From positions 1,806,001 to 1,870,000 of the forward strand of contig JAOWCC010000916.1 of the NCBI GenBank assembly GCA_030867875.1: a stretch of 64,000 bases of DNA, in the 5' to 3' direction. The DNA is from Actinernus sp. WN-2022. Taxonomy: Eukaryota; Cnidaria; Anthozoa; Actiniaria; Actinernidae. Position numbers and translations under genes: made by a program. Of this stretch, positions 40,716-52,235 are shown in pieces (positions within the stretch are counted from its first letter, which is position 1; each line of letters opens with the position of its first letter). The notes below the pieces were generated by a model. It searched no databases and was not told where the DNA came from. It saw nothing but the letters and a program-made list of their open reading frames with translations.

Positions 40716-42050
40716 AGTGAAAAGTCTGAATGTCATTTCATTATAAGGCCCCAAATTAATGCTAACTGTTACATGTAGCTAATGGTTTTCACTGTTTGGT
40801 TACAAAATGATGCAGCCACTATCCCAATCAACTGTGTGGCTCTTTGTCTTGTTTTGGTGTGGTAAGTTCTTTCATTTGATTAGTAAATTTCTGCCAACAC
40901 GAGCATCTGAAGTACTGTACATGGTACATTTGAGTTATACCATGAATGCACCTCTCTAAATTTCTTAAACAGATCGGGGAGATGTAATGTAAGATACACA
41001 GTTAATTATTTACGTGTTTATGCAATCGGCTGTTTCACTGAGTAATTACGAACATGCCAAATGATTACAGACATGAATCAAGGGAGAAAGAGGTACATTT
41101 ACACTAAGCATGCATTATATTGTTGATTATATAGCCTTATGATTGTATTTAGGTGTAGTTTATGTATATCGTACATGTGTCAATTAATATTTTATTTACC
41201 CACAGGTATTCTAACAATTTAACACTGATTTCTATAGAAGAAGTGCTTAAAAATTACAAGAAAATCGAACTAACGTATAAAAAGCTAACATTATCTAAAT
41301 CATACTATACAAATGTAATCTACTATGTTAAATGTGTAATGACTGCGTACGCATGAGTTTTAAGTAGTAGTTTCATGCTGTTTGTATATTGTGAATTCAG
41401 CATTAACTGATCTTCAACAATTCATTACAACAAGTGTTGAATTCTCAGTTATAAAACCCTTCTCAAACGGCCTACTTTGTGTATGCGTGCGTGGTGTGTT
41501 TATAAACTGTTGTTATTTTTCCTGTATTTTTCTCAGTGACCTTAAATTTTCAATTGTAAATTCATAAACTTTAATCAGTTAACTGTCTAGTCTAACCTAT
41601 GGATATTACAGTTAGCTTGTATGTATTATCAAGTTGCTGCACATGTATTTCAGTTTATTCACCGCTGTAAATCCGATTCTAAATAATAACTAATGTATTT
41701 ATTGTCCTATTGTGTCCAAAAACCCACCAGGACAGGAACAGTTCATCACCAACATTAAAGAAAGACTTCAAAATCGGCAAAAGTATGAACAATGAACAAC
41801 GAACACGCAGCTCAGGGCACGGTAAGGCACGGTATACGGCTAAGAAGATTGAGGATTTCGCTTTTCGTTCATACGTGAGGCACATCTTCATGGTTACATA
41901 CAACCTAAACATCAGATGTTGTAGAAGGAGATATGTAAAGGCTGAGGGCCTAATATCTCATATAACAAGACACCACAGAGGCGATGGTGTCAAATCGATT
42001 GGTGAAAATCTGTGAATTTGTACGATGTTACAGATTGTCACCAATCGCGA
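40716..42050. other. Noncoding stretch
   Basis: No supported gene. A basic open frame at 41710-42015 (101 codons) has no recognisable domain and overlaps the left end of the MITE-adjacent DNA. Confidence 0.5.
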
Positions 42051-42324
42051 TAGGCCCTTTGTAACTAACAAATAATGTGGCTGAACTGGAGGACAAAAAC
42101 TAGCTGACTCTTCATTTATTTCAAAGGCCTTGTACGAGATCGGTATTGTTATTAGCAAAACCTGTTTGTAAATGCTATTTTTCACCTCCAATCGATTGTC
42201 GATCTTTCTAAAACTGCGTTTTTAAAGATAGCTTGCTCTCCAACATCCATGGCAACGCCTTTCCCATGGGGATCACGAGCTCAATTATTATATCAGCATG
42301 TGATTGTTAGCTGCAAAGGGCCTA
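42051..42324. mobile_element. MITE copy 2 (family also at 36111)
   Basis: Ends TAGGCCCTTTG and CAAAGGGCCTA are inverted repeats flanked so that a TA duplication is possible. The interior is collinear with 36111-36394. Confidence 0.85.
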
Positions 42325-42429
42325 TTGGTTACGTTAAGGTAAACACGGCCAGCATTGGTTATCTCTGTTATGAAATTGGTTTTAAGCGAATCTTTACCAC
42401 ATGGCACACAACTTGTGAACCTTAACACT

Positions 42430-42850
42430 TTAAATTGAAAAATGCAGTTATGTGACATGTCACGTGACCCTTCCTCGTGCAACCGTTGAACTGCAAATGA
42501 GGCAATGAGGACAACCCTTTAAGAACCGTTTTGGTTTTGAAATATTGGGGACTTGGAGACACGCATAAATCTGCCCTCACACCATGACTTCTATTTATTG
42601 GCAAGGAGAAAACTGCTACTCAATAAATCAAGTACAAGGTCACGTGACCTGTTTTGCTCAATATTCCCTTATGGAAAAAAACATATTCTACTGTGAGGGC
42701 AGATTATTAAAGGCAAGTATCAGAGAAACAGGAAAACTCCATGTACCTTGGCGTTACAAGAATACTGTCATTTGCTATTGAAAAACTAAAGTCAGTGGAG
42801 GGGTCACGTGATACCTCATTTGCATAACTGTGGTCTTGAAAATATCGAAG
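42430..42850. repeat. Nested inverted-repeat region
   Basis: ATAAATCTGCCCTCAC at about 42565 is mirrored by GTGAGGGCAGATTATT at about 42694. GTCACGTGACC/GGTCACGTGA and a TGCAGTTATG/CATAACTG pair occur at the outer edges, as if an old large palindrome had been degraded. No gene. Confidence 0.5.
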
Positions 42851-42949
42851 GAGACGAATTATGAGTCTGCATAATTTGGTGTTAGCTTCACTTTCATGTC
42901 AAAACCAGTCCTTAACGCAAAAAGCCATACCTTATTATGTTCATGAAAT

Positions 42950-43252
42950 ATTCTATTATGCAATCCTAATCTTTGAAACTGCCATAATGCTCTTTTCATT
43001 TGACATTATAAAAAATGATACAGAAAATATTCCATCAATCTTCTCCGATATCCTTGTAACAGTCTCCGACGTTCATACACATAACACTAGGTATGCTGCC
43101 AAATTAAACTTTTATAAACCAAAGGTTAGAACGAATTACGGCAAATTTACTTTCAAATTTTCTACACCTGTAATTTGGGAGTCAGTTCCTCTCGACTTAA
43201 AATGCTTACCATATAGAACATTAAGAAACGATATAAACAATACCTCGTAGAC
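42950..43252 (+). mobile_element. LINE ORF2 C-terminal tail
   Basis: The frame ends in a block seen at the C-terminus of many CR1-like RTs: HTHNTRYAAKLNFYKPKVRT followed by NYGKFTFKFSTPVIWESVPL and a TAG stop. Everything upstream of about 42950 is absent, so this is another 5'-truncated copy. Confidence 0.7.
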
Positions 43253-43576
43253 AATCAAATGTAATATTCCTTAATAGAGCTTTTGTGTCTTCGTCTCTTT
43301 GTTTTTTCCCCTGTCTGTCCATGTAAGTTAATTCTGTTTTAGCTTTATTTGATAAACAAAAATGTCTAATTTTTCACGAATTTACAATTTCTATTTCAAT
43401 CTTTTACACCTAACCTATACAAATACCTTCTTTCAGGGGGAAACACTGAACTTAGACAAGTATGCCAATTAGTGTCGGCTTGGATTACGTCACGATCATG
43501 CGCCGTGTTAATATAAGAGCTTGATAAATAATGCGCCTTAGTTCAGTACTCATGCATCGAAGACGAAGTGGTAATC

Positions 43577-44880
43577 ATGGATGATCCTGTAGAGATCGAA
43601 ACTCCGCCACCGGTAATACCACGATTGGTGCGCCAGGATGCTAAGTGAGGTCAAGCGCTACTCGATGCTAGTTTGTTCTAGTGCAAGGCACAAATTCGTC
43701 TATTAGAAAGGTAGTGGTGTCTGCTAAATGTCAAACCTGTCAAAGAACTCGTGTCTTTCATATAGTGTGTCACGGTTTTTACTCGATGTCCTGATTAAAA
43801 GTCAGGAAAAAACGAGTTATATTAGGCGTTACTGGATAGGTTTCCTGAGCTTCGACGAGGTACGAAGTCAAAATATTTACAAACTACGATTTATGCCGCA
43901 TTGACTGTGATTGAGCGCTGAATACGAAACGTCATTTGTAATCGATTTCCGGATTTATTGTTAACTAGTCAATCTCAAAGTGTGACATTCCATAGCATTG
44001 ATGATACCGACTTCTGTTCAGTTTAATAGTTTCAGTTCGTCGATTCCTAGTAAGTTCCTAATAAGTTTTTATAAAGTCATGGATGACAACGAAGAGGCGT
44101 GGACCATTGGAGATTGCATAATACTTGACAGAACTCATGAACTCGTGTTGTGTATAGTTTGGTAGGTAGATTGATTGTAAGATGATTACTGCTGGAAAGC
44201 TTGAAATCAAAATGCAAAGTAACAGGGTGGCAGTGGACGGGGACAAGAGAGGCGTTTCAGTTGCATGAAACTCCATGTGCATTCAAATCTATTGAGTGTG
44301 CATTTGAGAGCTGCACCTTTGAATGTCCCAGAGGCAACATGGACAGTCACAAGGAACAATGTCCCAATAGGCCCGTCAACTGTTTGGGATGCAACAAGAG
44401 TGTATCACATAGCAAAATTGATGTGCATCAAATGCGAGAGTGTTCCGGCCGAGAACTAAGTTGTCCTTACTTCAAGAACAAAAACGACAGACATCGAACG
44501 AAAATGTAAGTACAGTCATCGTTCTCCAATGTTACCACAGATAGCTCAATCTCGCTTAGTGGAAATAATAACAGTGTTTCAATGGGACTTTTTCCGTTAT
44601 CGATTTTGATTTTGTTTCTTTAGGTAGTATTTGTATAATCTACAAATACTATAACTAGACAGATTTTAAGCGAATGCCATCAATATTTCATCATTAATAA
44701 TCCTAAACAGGCGCCCATTACATTAATTTTAATTCATAACAATTACAGATGTGATGCCACCATGCACATGAGGAAGTGAAGGGGAAAGTGCGTACATGCA
44801 CCGTCCATGGATGCTGTTTCTGCGGCACTGGAGAGGCTTTGGAGGAACATGAAGACTCGGCCTTGTCCTACCACTGGTAT
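43577..44880 (+). pseudogene. TRAF-type zinc-finger gene fragment
   Basis: A short first exon candidate starts at ATG 43577 (DDPVEIETPPPVIPRLVRQD). The main exon (about 44190-44508) encodes two TRAF-type zinc fingers: CAFKSIECAFESCTFECPRG then HKEQCPNRPVNCLGCNKSVS and CSGRELSCPYF, ending at a donor AAAAT|GTAAGT. A further exon may lie at 44749-44879 (acceptor AATTACAG, donor CTG|GTATGT). The RING and MATH domains of real TRAF proteins are not seen, so this is a fragment or a member of the TRAF-finger-only proteins. Reading frames upstream of 44190 contain stops. Confidence 0.55.
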
Positions 44881-45001
44881 GTAATCAACTAAAGTCGATT
44901 GAGGTATGCTAACCGCCGTGGAAAGCGAGTAGCAGCTTGTCCTACCACTACAAGCTACTCCAACAAGTAGAACTTTTTAACTTTTTTTAAACAAATTATA
45001 A

Positions 45002-45027
45002 CTGAAGAAGGCCGAACGGCCGAAACG
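45002..45027 (+). ncRNA. Hammerhead-ribozyme-like core in a Penelope-like element
   Basis: CTGAAGA (45002-45008), a stem-loop GGCC-GAAC-GGCC (45010-45021) and GAAAC (45022-45026) reproduce the conserved hammerhead core CUGANGA - stem II - GAAA. Penelope-like elements are known to carry minimal hammerheads, and the RT fragment of such an element starts 100 bp downstream. Stems I and III and the cleavage triplet were not resolved by eye. Confidence 0.5.
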
Positions 45028-45420
45028 TATTTTAATTAAAGCATTAGTAAGAAGTTCTCTGTCTTCACCTTAAAACTATTATTCAAGTCTATATATATAA
45101 GCAAGACCTTCCAAGATAATTAATTAAGAATTACAATTGAGGCAAACAAGAAGGTGGTGAACTTCCTCAATGTGACTCTCGATTTGAGGTCGGGACAACA
45201 TATGCCATACATGAAACCGAACAATAATCTCCAATACGTAAACACCGAATCCAACCACCCACCAGCTATTCTGAAAAAATATCCCGGTAGTAGTCAACAA
45301 AAAGCTATCAGAAATATCATATAACAAAGAAGTATTCAACAAAGCCGTGCCTGTTTACCAGAAAGCCACTACGTTGCACTGAAGAGTGCAGGTTCGTCTT
45401 ACTACGGCACTATAGCTTCT
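45028..45420 (+). mobile_element. Penelope-like retroelement RT fragment
   Basis: From about 45131 the frame reads [20 protein letters not shown] and [20 protein letters not shown] followed by [10 protein letters not shown], the characteristic end of Penelope RT (FL-VT-L, PY-KPN, NHP). After a stop at about 45320 and a frame change, FNKAVPVYQKA continues the family pattern. The GIY-YIG endonuclease is not found. Confidence 0.75.
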
Positions 45421-45455
45421 TAATACTGATCTCACGAAGAGCGATAGCACTGCTT

Positions 45456-45761
45456 GTGCTAAAGCCAGCGACAATGTTTGTAGCAACACAAGACCCACTA
45501 GTCCTGAATCAACAAGTTGCAGAAAAACAAAGAAGAGAGCACCTGCACAAGCTGAGGTCGATGATTCAGCACATCCTCGGATGGAATCTATCAGAGTCGA
45601 ATAAGGTAGTTGTCAAACCATTTGCTGGGGCTACCTCAGAACATATGCATGATTATATTAAGTCTATCCTGAAGAAAGAACCAGAAAACCTAATCCTACA
45701 TGTCGGCACAAATGATATCAAAGTGCCTGTTACCGTCGTCAGTATTACATTTGTATATTAG
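45456..45761 (+). pseudogene. SGNH-hydrolase-like fragment
   Basis: The text VVVKPFAGATSEHMHDYIKS and ENLILHVGTNDIK matches the central part (block with GTND) of the SGNH esterase domain that occurs in ORF1 of several LINE clades and in related invertebrate proteins. Only this block is present, and the frame ends soon after, so it is a fragment. Confidence 0.6.
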
Positions 45762-46118
45762 CAATCGAACATTTATAACCGGAACCGGAAGTTAAATTAA
45801 TAGTAATGTTACACTTCACCTGCTGACATTTTGACAGCTGTCAGATATTGACATGAACAGGCCATGTGCTTCAAGGTCATTGAGCTTAGTAATATTATAT
45901 TTCTAGACAGTTTATGTACACGGAATGTTTAGCGGAGTTCTATGAGTTTAACCAGGATGTATAAAGAAAGAATCTCGCACAGAAGTAAGTGATTTATTGT
46001 ATTGTAAGCTGAAGAAAAAATGCCTTTGTGATTTGGATCAATCTATCCGGCTAAGACCGCAGCGGAGTAATGTTTAAAATGATATGTATGATTGTCTTAT
46101 TGCCTAACGCATATAGGG

Positions 46119-46345
46119 CCATTCCATTTTATATCCACCCCCCCTGTTGACGAGATTTTCTGAGGGGGATGGACGATATGGTTTTTCTGAAGGGGTCCAG
46201 GGATAAAATACAATTTCTGAGGGGTTCGAAATCTTTTATCTGAGGATATTTTCTGAGGGGGTTCGCGACTGAACGAAATTATCGTGATTTTTTTTTTAGG
46301 GTGTTCACGAGACATTATCGTAAAATTCTGAGGGGTTACTGCCAC
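46119..46345. repeat. Degenerate array of TTTCTGAGGGG units
   Basis: TTTTCTGAGGGGG, TTTTCTGAAGGGG, TTTCTGAGGGGTTC, TTTCTGAGGGGGTTC and TTCTGAGGGGTTAC recur with 30-60-bp spacing. Some family of simple-repeat-cored MITE is likely. No gene. Confidence 0.65.
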
Positions 46346-47930
46346 ATCTTCAGGTTTCTTGTGGGGTTACCATTGTAGTGGGTTTGTTTAAGGGGGAGGG
46401 GTGTGGGTAAGGATAATAAGAATATAAATCAGTTGAGGGAGAGAAGGGAGATTTTACTGATGTTCCTGTCGCCTGTGGTCAAGGGCAATAGGGCAAAATG
46501 TTGTGAATTTTGCAAAATAAGTCTTCGAGTCGTACTGATCTGCTCTGCTTTACTTGTAGTTGTTAATATTTGCCGTAATATGGCTTTTATTTGGTCTCTA
46601 TAGGCCATTAAACTCGCTCAAACGATCTATCAATTTGAATAAATTAATCAAATGGACCTTATAGGCCAATTATGTTTTACAACTACGGATGCAATTTTTT
46701 TACACAGCTCGGACCATAGTTAATCTGGAGTTATTATGGTTCAAAGAACCAGTTGACATAAATGTAGTAGCATGACTCGTGTTTCTTCGCAGAACAGTAC
46801 TCAATCTGAATGAATCTAAAATTTGGCGCCATATTAAATGAAAGTCGTACACTGCATGCGGTTAAATTTATGCCCGAATTGATTGCTAGTTTCTTCTTAA
46901 AGCACAATAACATAGTATTTTCAGTTAAACAAAGTGCATTGAAATCGAAATACAATTGAATACGAAGAAGAGAGAGGTTCACTTCAAAAATGGCTTTTCT
47001 GCTTCATGAACGATTTACCAGTAATCATTTTATATATACGTTGTAATAATATAATTATTTGTATTCAGGTCACGTTTGAATTATGCTTGCCGTATATATC
47101 CTAGCTAACGATAACAAGTATTGTGTGTGTTGACAGCTTTGCTATACTCATAGATTCGGCTTTTCCCCTCTGCTCTTACAACGTATAGCTTGTTTCTGTA
47201 GAAGAATGTCCCATTATCTACGTATACTTCACAAAAACAGTTCAGTTCCTAGCATGGGTCTCGCGCAATGGATAATCACTTTTAGAGCTTATCCTTTATT
47301 GTTCACAAGACTGTCTTTTGTCAATTGCTGGGGTTATTTCGGCTTCAGGAGCTATATTCTGGGAGAATTCGTTCAGTTTTCAGAGCATGTTTGGAGCTGT
47401 TTCTTCAGCCTCGTTTCCGTCCCGTGAAAGTTTGTCTTTATGTCGCGTTAGTTTCTCCTAAAATATGTCTAAAATATTTGCCACCATTGTTTTTCCTTTG
47501 CATGACCAGGATATCTGTTATGTTGTGTGCGAAAATGAGAACATTTGGTAAAGAATTTCATTTCGAAAAATTCAGAAAACTAACTGATACCGACTTGTGC
47601 AAGAGCAAAATGTTGAAGTTTCAAATATTAGCGTATTTTCACAAAAGCCGTAGCTGTTTCCAGTGCTTTTGTAAACTGTTCGGTCTATCGGCTCTTGCGC
47701 AGTGAAAATCATTTTCATAGCTTCAAACGTAAGATAGTTGTTCACAAGGGTATCCTCTCTCAGTGGATGGGGATGTTTTGGATTCAGGAGTTACATTCTA
47801 AGAGATTTCGTTTGATTTTAAGAGCTTGGTGCATAGAATGACGGCAATTGCGTTCAGTTTCTAGCGCGTAAGTAAACTGTTCGGTCTATCGCGTCTCGCG
47901 CAATGGATAATCACTTTGAAAGCTTATCCT
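46346..47930. other. Noncoding stretch with a diverged direct repeat
   Basis: No supported gene. About 47250-47400 and about 47760-47930 share collinear text (CGCGCAATGGATAATCACTT in both; TTCAGGAG-TA-ATTCT-GAGA-TTCGTT), suggesting an old duplication or remnants of LTR sequence upstream of the gag fragment. Confidence 0.5.
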
Positions 47931-47939
47931 GTATGTAAT

Positions 47940-48210
47940 GACCGCAAGTATTAATATAATCTTGTTATCATAACTTAGTTCTGTCATCGATACGTGACCT
48001 GTATAATCTTGTTATCATAATTTAGTTCTATGTTATCGCTACCTGACCTGTAATATTGTAAGCTACGACTAAGCCTCGAGCTATGCGCCTCCGGAAATGT
48101 AGGCGTTTAGATTGATTAGAAAGTGTACACAAGGAGAAATAAAGTTCAGTTCTATCTGGAAGCCTTTGAGTGAAGTTATTGTATATCCTCGGTACGCTAC
48201 AAAACTCGTG
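47940..48210 (+). mobile_element. 5' LTR remnant and primer-binding-site region
   Basis: The segment carries a ~51-bp tandem duplication (AATCTTGTTATCATAA-TTAG at 47957 and 48008), a polyadenylation signal (GAAATAAAG, about 48136) and an end ...GCTACA followed by AACTCGTGGCAGCGG, the usual kind of priming region directly before gag. The 3' LTR was not found. Confidence 0.55.
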
Positions 48211-48226
48211 GCAGCGGTAAAACAAA

Positions 48227-49095
48227 ATGTCTACGGCGATCTTTCCCCCGAAGTTTGATGACGGCGATTTTGACGCTTGGCTTCGACAGTTTGAAGCGTG
48301 CTGCGCCTCCAATGGATGGAAAGAGGCCGAGGGGACAGACATCAGACTTCTGAAGCTTCCCGCGTTCTTGACCGGCAGAGCAGCCAGTCACTTCTACGCT
48401 ACTCCCGAGGCAAAGCGGGCCTCGTACAAAGATGCCGTTAGTGAACTGAAACACGCTCTTTGCCCCGCCGCTCGCCGAGAAGACCTCTATATTGAGTTCG
48501 AGACGAGATGCCTAAGGCCAGGGGAAGACCCTTCGGTGTTCCGCTGGGAGCTAGAAAATCTGTTGGCTAAAGCTGAGCCAACGCTAGTGCAGGACGCGAA
48601 AACTGCTTTTGTCACGCGTCAGTTCATGAAGGGACTACCAACCACGATGAAGCTTAATAAACTCTTGGAACACGATCCGACACCGGACCTATGAAAATGG
48701 TGGGCTTCACCCAACGATATCAAGTGATAGAAGACTACCGCGTGCCGTTTGTTGGGGCTCCTACAACGATGGCGGCTACTACGTCTAAACAGCCCGCCGC
48801 ACCCGACAACATGGAGCAACTGCTAAGCATGGTCGCCTCCATAGCTGCGAAGCAAGATGCCCTGGACAAGCGTCTGAAGAGCGCCGAGCAACAACAATCC
48901 AATCCTCGCGCCGGCCCAATGGAAGAGCATTCAATGCCGCCAGCAACCGGCCCCTGGTCAACGCCAGACACAACCACTGCTTCCTCCGGGACAAAGCCCT
49001 TTACAGTGCTATCTTTGTTCGGGATATGGTCACATTGCCCGGAATTGCACCAACAACCAGAAGCATTCTTTAAAGTGCTACTGAAACGAATATGA
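48227..49095 (+). pseudogene. Ty3/gypsy-like gag fragment
   Basis: ATG 48227 opens a 155-codon frame: FPPKFDDGDFDAWLRQFEAC, LLKLPAFLTGRAASHFYA, FETRCLRPGEDPSVFRWELE and KGLPTTMKLNKLLEHDPTP, the standard order of retrotransposon gag capsid blocks. The frame stops at 48694 and the sense continues one frame over: a Gln/Ala-rich linker and, in a third frame at about 49000-49070, a degraded zinc knuckle (CSGYGHIARNC). No protease, RT or integrase follows, so the element is truncated 3'. Confidence 0.75.
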
Positions 49096-49320
49096 AGAAT
49101 CGATAACATATAGCTTAAAATTGTTGGTTTAGTATATGATCGAACTAAAAACGTACTTTTTACCGTTTGGAAATAGATATTTTTGCGAATTTTCGGGACT
49201 CGAAAATGCATGTTTTGACCCCGAGAGCGCGACACTTTTATTTTCTAATTAAATATGCATGTGACGTCACATGCTTGACATGAGCGAGAATTCCTCACGG
49301 CTCTCTGTTATTTCTCACAA

Positions 49321-50454
49321 ATGGCGAAGCACGGTGGAAGGTTTTGCGTGGCCGGCGGCCCAAATAATATAAGCTGTACAAACTGCAATCATACCCCTGG
49401 TATATCAATGCACATTTTTCCGAAAGATGAGAGAACCAGAATGCTGTCGACGCGTTTCGTTAGGAGACATCGGCCGAACTTTTCGCCGTCTCCAACATCG
49501 GCGTTGTGTTCAGTTCACTTCGAGCCGAGAACTTGCTATACCAGACGGAGCTTGAGCACCCTTCAACCTGAAGATACGGGAAGTATAAAGGAAAAGAGAA
49601 TACTAGAGAAAGGCTCTATCCCTACTATCGACACTGCGATAACTGCTCCCATGCAACAAGAAAGTCCTCGTGAGCGCAGAAGATCAAAGAAAGTAAGTCC
49701 ATGATGTTTCTGCTTGGTTTATGCATGTTTTACTTTCTTCTTTACTACTAGTAATAGCCCGCCCCAGTCGCAGACCAAAGTTCAGCCCACGCCGATCCAA
49801 TTCCAGCCCACGATCCTGTTGAAGATTCATCCCAAGGCTAAGCTCCAGATGTGCCAATGTCAGAATCTTTCCTGTCACTACTTGACCGAGAAGAAGTTTA
49901 TACGTCTACGCCAGCGGCAGAAACTCAAACCAGAGGCCACAGCACCGCTAACACCATTGCGAGGGCACTAAATACAGTATATGGGCCTCAAGAACTCCTA
50001 CTAACACAAGCCGGCGACAGTTGTCCGGATGTTCTGGTAAGTATTAATTATCTGGCCTTTACGTTTTTTAAATTTATCACTAAGTCTTGATGTTTTCGTT
50101 CCTCACAATAGAAAGACATTCTTCAGAAACTAACAAGCGAGGTAGTGGCAATGCGCCAGGAGAACCAAGAGCTTCGAAGTAAACTACCATGCGAGCTATT
50201 AAGGGTAGGTTTTCAAAAATTAATTTAAAATAAATGTCAATATTTCAAACAAATACAGGAACAATGATGTACGAGTGAAGCAGGAATAAATGAATAATCA
50301 CTAATGGGATCGATGTTATCTCTATTCTCTTTTACAGTGGATGTACTGCGAAAATTTGGAAAACAGATGTCCGAATCTGGAAAAGAAACCCTTTGGCAGA
50401 AATGCCTATGCAGTGTTCGATCGAAGTGTAAATTCTTGCGTTTTGAATTACTAA
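49321..50454 (+). pseudogene. THAP-domain gene, four exons, one in-frame stop
   Basis: Exon 1 (49321-49692) encodes a C2CH THAP domain: CVAGGPNNISCTNC, HIFPKDERTRM, FVRRHRPNFSPSPTSALCSV then HFEPRTC, a sequence-specific DNA-binding zinc finger found in host regulators and P-element-type transposases. Exons 2 (49758-50036), 3 (50112-50204, coiled coil DILQKLTSEVVAMRQENQEL) and 4 (50338-50454, ending NSCVLNY) follow with GT-AG borders. Every exon is a whole number of codons, so all introns are phase 0. A single TAA at 49839-49841 in exon 2 is the only defect and could be a true nonsense change, an assembly error or a sign of another exon-2 border. No transposase domain follows. Confidence 0.7.
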
Positions 50455-50598
50455 AAAAAATAATAACTTAAGTTCTTCATAAATATGAATATTCTGCCAA
50501 ATACACTGTACTAGGTAAAATTTCAATTGTGAATAAAATAGAACAGTAAAGATTATCTTGAGAAATGTAGTTCAATGGGGGACTCGGATTATCCTAAT

Positions 50599-50865
50599 GT
50601 TACCCGAAGATTGTTTGCAGACGGTCTTGATGAGTTGTCAGTTTCTTACTCAATTCGTTAGTTAATAAGAACGCGAGCGGCGGTGTTGAAGAAACTGACA
50701 TCACATGAAGTGTGAACAGGAATAAAAGTTAACCGAAGATTGTTAGCGGGCCGTGTTTTAAGAATGTTTATTTTGAAGCAGTTGGCTTTGTTAGGTAATG
50801 AGAACGCGAACGGCGGTGTTGAAAGAAACTGACAACTCATCACGCTTGAACAGGAATAATAACGA
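50599..50865 (+). repeat. Imperfect ~131-bp tandem duplication
   Basis: TTACCCGAAGATTGTT at 50599 and TTAACCGAAGATTGTT at 50730 open two collinear copies that share GAGAACGCGARCGGCGGTGT, GAAACTGACA and TTGAACAGGAATAA. No coding content. Confidence 0.8.
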
Positions 50866-50879
50866 CGGTGAAAGGTCCA

Positions 50880-51020
50880 GTTCGAAAAAGTAAAATATCA
50901 GTTTTGGCGACAAAAGTGAAATATCACTTTGGATTACAAAAGTGAACTATCACTTTTTGGTGACGTGAAATATCACTTAGGTTAAATATCACTTTTTAAG
51001 TGATATTTCACTTCACCTTG
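50880..51020. repeat. Cluster of AAGTGAAATATCACTT palindromes
   Basis: At least five matches to GTGAAATATCACTT or its reverse AAGTGATATTTCAC are packed in 140 bp, in alternating orientation, and can form several alternative hairpins. Confidence 0.75.
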
Positions 51021-52235
51021 TTGCACTCTTTTCGAACAGTACTGTATGTCACATAAAAAGGGCCCGCACAACTTATTGCATTTAATTTCCCAAATTTGTA
51101 ACCTTCAAGTAATAAAAGATTAAAACTGTTCCACTGAACATGCATGACTCTTAAATTCAAATAAATGTTAGTATTTAATCATGTTATCCATCTTTTTGCC
51201 TGACGCGGCCATGATATTACATAATTACATTGTATGTACATTGTATATTATAATATGGTTGACTCAATTACACATGTACATAATTATCAAACTTTATTAT
51301 GGCTTCAGTTTTTTTTTTACACTATTCCACTGCATACATAATTAGCGCATCACGAAAATGCGCCTAATCCCAGAATGTCTAACACCTTGAAGCCAGCAAA
51401 GGGCGTGTATGATGCTCTGCGGCCCCTGCTGTAAAACAGGGCAGCGTGGCACAGAATTACGCCAGTTTGACGGGAGGACGTGTCCACCAACCGCCACCAG
51501 CATCTGCATCTGTCTTCGTTAACCATGCACAAGTTCCAGTAAGAATCCTTGCCCCGATTCCAGAACCGGTACCTGCTCCTGCCTCTGCAGCACCCCAGCA
51601 GCCCAACATGCGAACCCGGTACCTGATGCAGCACCGCCAGGACAAGAGGTAGCTATTACGTTCGAATAGTGGGCTTTACGGCTTTAGTTATGTTTCTTGG
51701 CCTGACTTTCTTAACATTTGCTAGTATAGTTTCTTAGTTCAGCCTTCCATTTGATGTCCCCAGCGTTTTTCTATATTTCGGTTATAGCAGTAGTGTTAAT
51801 TGTTTCTCCGTGGTCACGTATGTCTTATATCAGTCTTCCTTAGCTTTCGCTTTCTCCACAAAGTTGGTGATGGATTATTTGGTTGTATTCCCTTACTCGT
51901 CTGTTTCGTATATACAGCCTATCAGTTTATTTGGGTGGTTTTACTAGGTTTATTTACATGGACTACAATAAGAAGAGAAGAAAGGCACAGAAAAGAAGAA
52001 AAAGAAAAAGGCTGAACAATCCCAGAAAAGGTCCACAGATAAAGAAGACCACATCAGACTTAAAGCCGAATTAATGATCAGAACGCAGTGAACAGCAAGA
52101 AATAGAGGGGATGCAGAATATCCCAGAGATGATAGGGCCCCAAATGTAGAGCACGTGGTAGCACAGCCAGCTGAAGTCAAGCTGCAACATGAAAATCCAA
52201 TAGAAAATGTGGGTAACAAACGATATCCTTACCCG
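51021..52235. other. Unassigned stretch with short open frames
   Basis: An open frame at 51446-51652 encodes a Pro/Ala-rich segment (VHQPPPASASVFVNHAQVPV), and 51961-52074 encodes a Lys/Arg-rich segment. Neither has a recognised domain. They may be eroded upstream parts of the kinase-like gene that follows. Confidence 0.35.

Noticed and set aside
41710..42015. 101-codon basic open frame
   Set aside because: No motif, no start context, and it ends in MITE-flanking DNA.
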